This document shows, piece after piece, positions 12,801 to 24,800 of a DNA stretch of 64,000 bases. A program made the position numbers and the translations under genes. The number at the start of each line of letters is the position of its first letter. The first letter of the stretch is position 1. The notes beneath the pieces were generated by a model, which made no database searches, was not told the origin of the DNA, and was given only the letters and a program-made list of their open reading frames with translations. This stretch comes from Micrasema longulum (lineage: Eukaryota > Arthropoda > Insecta > Trichoptera > Brachycentridae). The stretch lies in assembly GCA_022494885.1 (NCBI GenBank), contig JAGVSM010003443.1, positions 87,999-151,998 on the forward strand. Reading direction: 5' to 3'.

Positions 12801-15800
12801 AATCTTAATAACACCTTTATTTTATCAGTTGGAATTTGGCAATAAATCCACAAATGCATAATAAAGAAATAAACAAAAATACGTATCCAAAAAAACAAAT
12901 TTAAATTTAATAATAGATTTTTAAATAAATTCATTCCTTTTCTAAAAAATACCGAGTGAGATTACATTTAAATACATTTTCAGAGTTTGTATTAAAAATA
13001 TAAAATTATGAAAATATTCTGTTTGAGAATTAATGAAAAAAGTAGAGGGGATGGAGGGAGGGGGTAAGCTTAATATGTATAACAGGGTGACCATTACAGT
13101 GGAACATCGTATAAAGGACTATATTGGAAGTTTTTTTGATTATTAATCAAAGAAACACTATTTTTTAATGCTTTCCTAATGTGAAATATTTCCATTTTAT
13201 TTACTTTTAACCATTTATTATTTGTATGTAAGATTTAAGTGTATTTTTTTTAATTCCTGTATTTTTATAAAAGTCATGATTCAAATTGATTAGCTGATTT
13301 GCGAATTCAGAGAATTTATTATTGTGAAGACACATGTTCTTTAACACGAATATCAAAATTCCAATATAGTCCTTTATTCGATGTTCCACTGTAATGGTCA
13401 CCCTATTAAACCTATAAGGCTCACCCCCTCCCTCCACCCCCTCTACTTTTTTCATCAATCCTCAAACAATAGAATATTTTCATAATTTAATCAGTGCATG
13501 TTTGTCCTAATCAGCGCATGTGCTTATTAAAATGCATGTCGTGTTGGTTTTATATTTTGTGCAACAACTATGGTGAGGTGTATAGTAAGTTTTTCCTTTT
13601 TTTTTTTTAATGTTATTACTATTTTATTTTATTTTTACATCTGAGCATGTTTTTCATTCTTTATTTCAATTCTTAATTTTTAATAACACTTACAAATTTT
13701 CTTCATTTTTAATATTATTTCCATTTGTAAATACTCACTACAAACTACAAACCTTAAAATATATTTTTTTCACTTAAATTTTAATTTTAAAACAACTTTC
13801 ATTTATGTTTTCTTTTTCCTTCTCTTTTTTATACTTTCATAATTAACCTTACATATAATTGCTTTTTAATATGGAAACTTCACTGGTCCATTAGAATTAA
13901 GTCTAATTGTGTAAAATATTAAACTTTGTAACTGTACTGTATGTTTCCTAAATAAAAAAAAATAAAAAAAAATGTTGCTGTAATTGGTGTCCTGAAGAAG
14001 AGACGGGAACGTCTCGAAACCGGTAGACATGGAAAAGTCGGTTAGTGGTTATATACAAATATTTAATATCATTTAGTAATTTTATTACTGATTTATGAGT
14101 TGATTTTTCAAAATTACATATGTTTTTTGAACAAATAACATAAACAATATACGCTATAACTATTCTACGCTTGTCCGTAGCGTATGAAAATACTGTTCCA
14201 TAATTTGGGACCCTTGGGGGAAATTCCAAACACACCCTTAAATAGAAAAGGTGCAATAGCGATTTTTGCGCCACTTATATCTTAAAGAATATTTGTTTTT
14301 TTTTTCCATCTTAAACAAAGATTAGTTATAAAAATAATGTGACCCATTCCGAGGACACTTAACAACAGGGTCGATTTTAGCACTACGGTTTTGATTTGCG
14401 CTTGTAATTCTCGACCCGAGTGCCTACGGCCCGTTATATTGCTGAAAACTGTGGTTAACTTCGTGGTTGTTAATCATATAATGGTTTTTGTCCGTACGGG
14501 CGACTCTGGCGTATTATTTTAAGTTTAATAGGGAGAAGATTTTTTAATATAATTATGTATTCCCGTACTGCGGGCCAACTGTTTGTGACACCTGATTTTT
14601 AAAATCCGAATCATTTCTATCAAACTTATATGTTATTCTTAATTATATATTATGTAGGTGCATATAATATGCATTTGTATGTTCGTTTTGAATCAACGTT
14701 CGCGTATTGTCAAACCTTATTTTATTGTTCACATTATATCGTATTTACTGCATTTTGTGGTTACCTACCGCACTCATATTGCATGGGACTCGTCGCACAT
14801 TATTCATTTGATGTCTATCAGTTAAATTTTAAAATTAAATGCTTTTTTTTTCAGAATACGTTTTTGAAATTTAACATACTTTAAAAAAAAAACATTTATA
14901 ACACTCCTTGATTTGAATTTTAACAAAAAGGTTTCAAACTTTTTACTAAGCTCTTTCTTGTACCATTTTTAATACAATTACAAGTTTTAAACAATTATTT
15001 TTTATACTTACGTACCCACACACACGCACCCTCTCTCTCATTCATTCCCACACGCACATGTATCATCTCCTTTATTCATTCACACATACACACATTCACA
15101 TACACATGAATACAAACGTCACACAAATACAATTACGTAAACTCTTTTCTTATATATTATGTGTCATTATATTTACAGTGGATTTTTTTAATTGGCTTTA
15201 TCATTGTTAATATTTTTCTACTTATTTTGTTTATGTAATAGCTGTAAAAATCCCAAATAAAATAAAATAAATAAATTACTCTAAGATTCCAAATAATTAT
15301 ACTAGAGCGAGATCTCATCTACAATTTTACGCACCCAAAAGCAGAATTCCAGTCAGAAATCAAATGCAGAGAATCTCGATCATTTTTATAGGCAGGTAAG
15401 GTGATCAGTTTCACGCTTCAGGTGCCATTCCAGGTACAATTAAATCAGTGTAAAACCACCCTTGAAAACAAATATTTCATGCCAACCCTCGCAGGGGGGG
15501 TATTCTGCATCTTCTCTACCCCTCAGAGAGTGATTAATTTGAAGATTTTTATTTTATTATTTGCTTCATTTAACTGCCACACTGATGATTAGACGTCAAA
15601 CAAATATGAACACGTGCAACTACATATGGAAAATTTCATTTAGAGCATTATTGCGATCTTAAGCCTTACCCAAAACACTTAATTAGATTGAATTGACCAA
15701 ACCGTATTAGTTTTTTTCCGTTTTTGAAGCAGTTTTATACGCCATTTGACGTTTAATCTTTTTTTATATATGTTTATATTTGGACCCCTGTATTTAGTAG

Positions 15801-18800
15801 CCTTACGTGTCATGTACAAAACTAAGGTAGGTACTCGGAGAAAAATTGTTTTTGTTTTTCTTGGAAATGGGATGTTCGATCACTGATTTTGGTTTGTTAC
15901 CTTTAGGAGTCCAATCACCATTGTTGCAAAGTCCAAGAACAATGACAACTACTTTTAACGACAGTGTGGATATCTGTTAAGGATATTCCATCTTTCCTGC
16001 ATTTTGTTGTGTCATATGTCGACTAGTGTGACATCACAGCCACACAAGAGTTGAGCATAGTAGACAACGTGCCGACCAACGACAGTACGAGGCGGATGCT
16101 TTTCCACTTGATTACCTTTTTTAGGATGTTTACCTGAGAGCGGCCATCGAGTTGGAAACACTCGTCCGCTATTTAACACACAGAACTGGGGCCTTATACT
16201 GGACTCATTCGATTTTAGAATCGTATGCAACTTCCGAAATTCGACGAGTGACAGCATTCTCGAACGACCAATAAGAATGCAGACGATTTAAAACCAATCG
16301 ACTGTATCTCGAATGCTCCAAAGCACTCGACATTGACAATCGAATGCGACATCGCAACTTCAGCTGTCAAACTTCCTTTTTGTAAAACGCTCGACATTCA
16401 TGTTTGATGTTTGACGATTAGGTATTTTGGTTGTATTTAAACTTAAATTTTACAACACTGATCAATGTTGTGATGATGACGTATCAACAAATTGTGCAAC
16501 AAATACAACTGTACTTGTTTTTAATCCATTATCAAATGAAGTATCACTAGAAACATGATTTCAAAATTATTTTATTGCTATTCAATGTCTAAATAGGTAT
16601 TTGAGACACATATTATTATGCAATATGTTTTCAAAATCCATTAAATAAATATGAAATTTTTCTAATAATATGTAGATGTGTGTTTTATGGCAAAGGCAAA
16701 TAATAATTATTAATATTGCAGTCTCAGTTAAACATTTTTTTTTTTTTTTCATAATACTCCATAGACAAAATATTCAACGGAAGAAGTCTGACAATAAACA
16801 ATAAAGATTTACGTGTGGCAAAAGACCGGGAGCGCCATAGATAAATACGGATTTGTTAGTGTTACCACTTTCTCATTCGTCTTTGTAATTAAATTGTCGG
16901 ATGGTTTTCAAGAATAGCATTATAATAAAGCAATTGAGATGTCCAATCGACTACTGTCGAATGCAGGGACGAAGGAGCATATGAAGCAAGTGAGGCTGAG
17001 CCTCACTTTGAAATCATTGCTATTCACCAGCACCTAATATGTATTTTAATTCGCTTTATATCAATACATTATGAAGATAAAAAACTAGCAACTAATATAA
17101 AAATGCTCAAAGATGTCTACAAACATGGTCCATACTGTGTTATTTACTAGAAGTACCTACTTAACATTTACGCATATTATACTTATCCTTAAAATCTGAG
17201 CTTCACTAGAAATTTGGTATCACAGACGCCACTGGTCGAGTGGGTGACAAAACGTCACATATTTCCAGCATAGGGCTCCTGTATTCGTAATCCGTCCAGA
17301 CACATACCGAATAATGATAAAATCAAAATATCATGATCAAAATGGTGAAACTGTACCTTTGGCAACTTTGCAGGATGATCCCACTCTACCGGAGGGCCGA
17401 GGTTATGCTTCGGACTGAACTTCTTCTCGCAAGATATCGCGTGTCGCTCCAACTGGCGATCCTGCTTGCATTCGTACTGGCAGTTGGAGCACTGGTAGTT
17501 GAAGACGGAGCCTTCCACGCGAGCTTTGATCAAGTGCACCATAGAAACGTGGTTCAAAATATCCTGCGAGGAGCGAACCTCAAAACTACAAAAGTTGCAT
17601 TTGTACTTATTCTGCTTCATGTGAGGAATTTCCATGTGATACGCCAAAACCAAATAGGACTCGGTTTTGAAGTTACAAATCTTGCAAGCTTTCTGCTGGA
17701 ACTTGTAAATATAATTTTCTATCCTGCTGTCTCTTAAGTTTTTTCTCAAAGAAGCGACCGATAGCTCTGTCGCTTTTATGTTTGGACCGCTCGATTGTAT
17801 TTCTCTGTATAGTATTCTATTCTGCTTCTTGAGAAGATCGTACTGAACAAACTCTCGCACCAAGTGAAGGCCGATGTTAATAATAAATCTTCCGACCGGT
17901 TTTTCGAATATTCCAGGTGCGGGTGTTCTCGTTTCTGGCAGAGCGACGGTTTTGCTCGTCGAGGCGGTGGCGGTGCAAGGTCCTTTGTATCTTATGGTTT
18001 GTTTCTTCATCGGAGAATCTTCACTGAAGGTGTGATGATCCGATTCTGATTCTGATCCATCGAAAGATATATCGTGCGTACCGCAATATTCTTTTTCTGA
18101 AACCAAAAATATCAAATAATTAGGTATGTGGGGTTCATAGTCCATTGATCGATGACACACACACGTGCTAAATAATTTCACCTAAAATATAGTGCAGTGA
18201 CCGATGAAGCAAGTTAGCGTTTTCTATTGAATCCAATACAACATGTTTTGCAAGACTGGCACAGAAAATATCCATCTAACACAACGTTCCACAGTAGATT
18301 CACCCCATGAAGAAATAAAGAACAAACGAACGTGGCCTATAAAAAGACCACAGGGTGTGGTAACGCCCAATCAGCCCGACCAGTCAGTTCAACGCAGTCA
18401 CTCAGTTCCAGCATGTAGTCCAAATGCAGTTAATTCAACACCTCATCACCTCATCGCCGTAACACTCGCGCGACATAATTCAATTCATAATTTATTTGCC
18501 ATGTAATAAATACGCATTGAAGCATCAGCCTTGTGTCCTCTGTCAATCTCTAACTGAGGTAGGAAATTCCAACCCTCAGCAACCTAATTCTACAGGTACG
18601 TCTTACCATTGAGAACACGGCAAAAAAGGGGTGATGAATCCATTAAGTTGCTTAAAGATACAAAATATAATAGTACCATCAGGTAAGCTACATGCTAGAT
18701 GATCTTACGTTCGGGCTTATTTTATCATGGCATTTCGGGCCCTTTTCATTTCAGCCCTTTGGGCCTGATACATATTTTTTGGTTCTTTGAACGATTGTAA

Positions 18801-21800
18801 AGTCGGTAATAAATAAGTTTTATTTTCAACATAGATTTTAATTCGACTTAAAGTGTAGTTTTGCCTCTGCATTTTTTGGCATTAGTATAATTACAGACAC
18901 CACTCGAACGTGCCTCGTAGGTAGGTACATAAAGTAATAAAATGGCTTATTAGTAAAAAAAGGTCACACATCTCGATAGAACATCTTAACAACTTTCGAA
19001 CTTTTCGACTTCATGGTTTTATACACAGATAATTTAATATACCTATTTATACAGTGGTTTTATATTACACTACACATTATCTTACCGGCGTCAAACACCG
19101 AAGCAGTAAAAGACTACGGCATAAACAAATTAAAACGAATACTGGAAGAAATCATAAAAAATTGTCCTTTTTAAATAATGTCGCTATTGTGGACAGCGAC
19201 TGAAATAAAGTATAAAAATAATCACATATTAATCTTAATATGTATCTTTTTTGGGTGATCCCGTGTGAGTTATGTTCGTTCCGACATTTCGGCTACCATT
19301 GCAGGAGCCATCTTTTTTTTTTTTTTTTTTACGATATAAATAATAGGTAAAACAGAGTTTTAAAAAAAAAAAGGATAATTACATTACAATGAAATACATA
19401 TTAATAGTAAATATAGTAAACAAAAAATCCCACAAAGGGATGGCCTGTTCGTGGGTATACAAGAAAATGACAATGAATTTTCGCTCCTATAATAAATAGA
19501 CTCTTATCATATTTTTGTGTAACATAAGGAAGAGAAAATTAAATATTCTGTAAAAGATTACATAATAATTTTTTTTATAGTAATTAAAAAAGGTAGTAAA
19601 AAATATAAAAAACATAAAAACATTCCTTATCATTAAAGGGGAACAAAATATATCATAGAAAAAAAGAGCTCATATCTTTAGTTTGAATCCAGGATAGTGC
19701 GTGTTTTTTTAAAAGAAGGAAAATTTTGAAAGTTTGGAATCACTGAAATATTATCAGTAAAAAAAATTTAAAATTTTTGGGCCTATAAAATATGCAGGCT
19801 TCTGTGCGATCCTCGCTTTACAATGTGGTATTTCTAACACACGATTCCTTCTTTGGCTCGATCTACTCGTATTTGAATTACTTGTAAATAAATTTTGGTT
19901 CTTAAATATATATTTTAAACATTGAAAACAATATATTTGTCTTATGTCTAAAAGTTAAGCTTCTTGAAACAATAACCAGTATGTTTTATAGAAAAAAAAT
20001 CTGTTTGTGTGCTAGTAGTTTGTACCGTGTCGCAGTCGGCAGCAGGCACATTCCGTGGCAATTTTGTAGTGTGTAGTGTGTAGTGCCGGGGACCATGTTG
20101 AGTTTAATTTCAGCCCGTCGTCATTGTTTATGTTATTTGTGTGTTTGCGAATTTTAATTGCCTTTTTTATTATTCTTGCACTATAATTTCTAAGTTCATG
20201 CAAAGTTTTCGGTTCCGAGGCGAAAAGATGTCCTGTGTCTATAAAGTATTCCGCTATTGCAGATTTTTTAGGGTGCCCGAGTTTACACGCTCTCTTGAGC
20301 AACGTCGGAACGAATCCAACTTCTACAATATCAACCAAAAAAGATATATATTGATAACAGTGACTGTGGAAATTTATGCAACTAAATTATATAGATGTTA
20401 TAAAAATAATTTTCAACAAATTTCATAAGAACTAGATCACTATACATTCATTTTAAATATAAAAATATATTTGTACAGCGCAGATCAGAACGAGGCTAAA
20501 TTTTAATTAATTAAATATTCTAAATTTGTTGCAACAGAGAGGGAAATATGGTAGTTTAGGCATTTACAGGGCTTATGACCTGTCATGGGCTGGTTTCGGT
20601 GGCCGTTTTACACAGAGAGAAGATCCAGCCTGTCTGCGAACATTTGGACATACTCATAACATTGTTGAACTAACTAACTGGTAAAAGTGGAAGTTTTCAG
20701 GCGTTGCCTAGAAGGCGAATCGGTTCAACCGGATGAATCTCACCCACGTGATAAAGGTTTCGGCTCTTTTACTTCACAAAAGTCAACAGTTGGAAGAGTC
20801 GAGGAAATTTGGATGGTCAAACTCAAAAATAGTGGTGAAAGTAACACAGTGTGTAAAGTTGCCACTTAAACCAGCCAGTGCCAGGTCGTAGGCCCTGTAA
20901 ACGCCTAGACTTCCATATTCTCCTCTCAAAAATTCCTTCCCTCTCTGTTTACAAATTTAAATCAAGATCACTCCCCGGGGAGGAGATCCAGCCTGTCTGT
21001 GAACATTTGGACAAACCCAAAACATTATTTACATAAATATTCTTTATTTTTCTTACCCTTACTTTTCAGTGGAGAATCATCATTACCTTTCTGCATTTCA
21101 AAATAATAACTATCGTCAATTTCTACAGCTGCCATACACCTGACTTGTGTTTTAATTTCATTTGGTTTACCGCTTTCTTTCATTTTCAGATCTTCGAGCT
21201 CTTTGCCCAAAACGTCAACAAATTCCTTCAATCTGATCGGAGAAGGTTTCTCATACATATAAGGCACGACAAAGGACGCAGTTTCAAAAACAACCATGTC
21301 ATTGGTAAGCGTAGGCAAAACTGAGGAATTAACATCGAAATTGCCATCGCGGTTTGGAGGAATTGATGGTTTTTCTGTTTCTTTTAATGCTTTTTGATTT
21401 GGTAAACTAACAGGTATTGGAGGAGGAAGATTTGGTTGATTGAAAGATAAATTTGAAACTGTAGGAGTTGTATCAACTGCGTCATCTTTTTTGTCTTTTG
21501 TCATTGTTTTTAAACTTAGGTCCAACGGTTTTGATTCGAAATTGAAATTCCGTACAATCACACTTTTGGCGTTCGGGCTATCCGACGTTATATTTGGCAG
21601 TTTATTCGCGTGGATGGTGACTTTGGATATGTTTTCAAACTTGCGGCTTTCGCTCTGTTGATTTTTATCCAAAACAGGGTGGCCTTCCGCTCCTAAGTCG
21701 AACGCCGAATCACCGGAGGTACTTTGGTAATTAATTATCTTTTTTACCAATTCGTCAATCGCTTGTTTATTGGGATCTGGAATATCGAGGTCGAACATTT

Positions 21801-24800
21801 CTGGAGGTTGTATGGGGCGTGATCTGTACCCGGAACTCGTCGATGGATAGTTATACAAGTCATTATAATCTCCTCCTTGAGCAGTCGGATCAACACGGAA
21901 GCGTGTTGTACCTTTGTCAAAAATATTGTCACTGACCTGAAAAGGGAAAATTTAAAATACTGAATATTGTGAATGTGGTGGTAGTTAATTTCAACTTAGA
22001 CCGTTAGACACAGCTGAATTATTTATTTAAGTTACCGTTTGAGCTGGTTATTTTCATTTTTTTAAGACCGGTGGTAAAATTCTAAATCTTCTCTATCCCC
22101 TAGAAAGTAGTCAATTTGGGGATTTTAGGAAACTTTGCTTCATTTATGGCCACATTATGCATTCATTTCATTATTCCATGTCCACTCCCTAATTGGAGCA
22201 TATGGTGTCCACAAAGATCCTCCGAGCATCTCTATCGGCTGCCGGCTCCTGTGCATCCTCCCAAGTCAGGTTCGCGTTCCGTAGTTCTGACACGAACTGC
22301 CGACGAACAGTCAGCAGTGGACGTCCAGGATGTCGAGAAACCGACGCCTTGTAAGGTAGGCAAGCGTGGTTAAGGCTCTCGGGAGGCATCCGCAGCACAT
22401 GGCCAAGCCAACCGTATCGCCTCCGCTTGGTGACAGTTGTCATCGGAGTTTGCTGCGTCCGTTCTCTTATTACTTCATTCCTCACAAAGTCAAACCACCG
22501 CTCACCCAAGATTCTTCTGAGCCACCTATTCTCAAAACTCAGAATTTTGCTGATTTGGGCCCTAGTGAGGTGCCACGATTTTTTTTAAAAAAGGAATAAC
22601 CCACTAAGCCTCTATTTTGAGGCTTGTCAGCAGGTGGGATAGAAGGGATATGGAAAGAGGTTATGAAGAATACATCACAGCACCCGGACCAATTGAGAAA
22701 AAATCTTTATTAGATATTTTTTTTGCAGCTGGTGGGAATCGAACCCGCGACGCCAGTTTCACAGTTGGCTGTCTAACCAACTGTGCCACGGCGCCTGTCG
22801 CATACGCAGAGGAGAATAGGTCTTATGCAGGCGTTATATAGGCGGCATTTAGTTTTCACTCCCAGGTATTTGAAACTGTCAACCCTTTCGATGATTTGGT
22901 TTGACAGAGTCAGATGACTAAACATCGAGCCAATACACACGCGTGATACTATAGAATTAGGTCCTTAATTATATGCGTGAAACTAAATATGAAAATGTTC
23001 GTTTAGATCATTATTGCGACCTTAAGTATTACCTAGAACACTTAATTAGGTTGAATTGACCAAGCCGTATTCGTTTTTTAAACAGTTTAATGCAACATTT
23101 GACGTTTAATAATCAGTATGGCCATTTTATGAAATAAAATGTCGTATTAACCACTCTCTAGGGTACTCTCTACTGAGAAGATTCAGAATACCACCCCAGA
23201 ATTTTAATAGAAACAGTGAAAATTAAATCAACACAAGAATTCAGTACGAAAGGGCGTATAAAATTAGTGGCTCGTAAGGCTTTAAAGCCTAGTCGGCCTC
23301 GTGGTATAGTTTGTCTACCATGCAAGAGGTCTCGGGTTCGATTTCCGATATGGTTCACACGAAGAAAGAAGTTAGAAACTAGAAGAAAGGTTGTTATGAC
23401 TTGTTATCTTTATACAAGATTGTTAACTCACTTACAGGTTCAAAAACTACTCTTACTCAAATGAAAGACATAACCCCTACAATACATCACATACAAATAA
23501 TATAATCACTAGATCCTCAACATAAAGACAACTTTAAAAAATACAATCTAATGCCACTTTCGGACAAAGGGATTTTGAGTATTATTCAATTAAAATCTAT
23601 AACCTACTTCCACTTTCTATTAAAACAATTAGTAACGAGAAAATATTTAAAAAGGCTATAAAAAAAATGGATAGTGGAGCTAGGTAGAAATAAAATGGAT
23701 TGTCTCATGCGCCCAAACTAATATTGAATCAACTGCTCATGTTAGGTTTTGTTATTTTCATTGTGCGTTTTGTAATGTACATATATACTTAGTTTTTAAA
23801 ACTGTCTGAATATTTTGTTAATTATCTTTGTTTAATAAGTTAGTCTTCTTAGTTTATTCTCAAATGTAAAAACATTTCAAAAAAGTATATTACTAAGTGT
23901 CCTCGGCACGGGAACGTCAGTGAGATCACATTATTTTTATTATTAATTATAGTTTGTAAGAGTAAAATATGAATAGCAAAATAATGGTACATTGGAAAGT
24001 TCAAGCTGTTTGAGTTATCAGTCTGAAGATGCCCATTAGAGGGTAAAAGCGCTAATTTTTATTTTATTTTATTTTATTTGGGAAATCAACAGTTTATAGT
24101 AAATAAACAGATATAGTGTATAAACTCAGAACTAATAACAGATTTCCACATAGTATACAAAGTTAGTAAAGAAAATATATTGCATTTAAAATAAATACAT
24201 ATAATTTATAGGTATAAAAATGTTATTTTCGTGTACTCGAAAATATTTTTAAATAATCAAAGATTTTTAAAAATTTATTTTAAGAACATTAAGTTACTGT
24301 AAATTGGGCGGGATTATGACAAGAATGCTTGAAGAGAGGATAAGGAGGGGAAGGGAGATGTACATATTTATTATTATAATGTCTACTAAGTTACATAATG
24401 CATTTTTAGTGTAAATTTTAAATCTGACAGAGTGATGTTTGTGTAATCTATATTTTTAAATTTTGTATTGTACACTGAAAAAGTCCTACGAAAAAAAGCA
24501 TTTTTAACATACGATGTTTTACTTATTGGTACATGAAACAGGTGGTACCGTCTACAAATCCTGGCTGGCACATGTATTGTTATTAAACTTAGTAGTTCTG
24601 TACAATCAACTATTCCTGTCATAATCTTGTAAAGCAGTAGTTGGTCCGCACACACATTGGTTGAATAAACAAGTGGAAGGTGTACCAAGTATTTTTAAAT
24701 AGTAACTTATATCTAAATATAAGTTGAGTAAAGAATTCGGAGAATTCAGAGAGTTCGGGAGGTTCAGATAAGCCCTGGTCTATGTTTTGAAGAATCCACC

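Noticed and set aside
17333..17737. Plus-strand 134-codon open frame
   Set aside because: Antisense shadow of the MEP-1 zinc-finger exon.
22731..22798. tRNA gene on the minus strand
   Set aside because: Internal promoter boxes are present but stems do not pair well, and it continues into a SINE body and tail.
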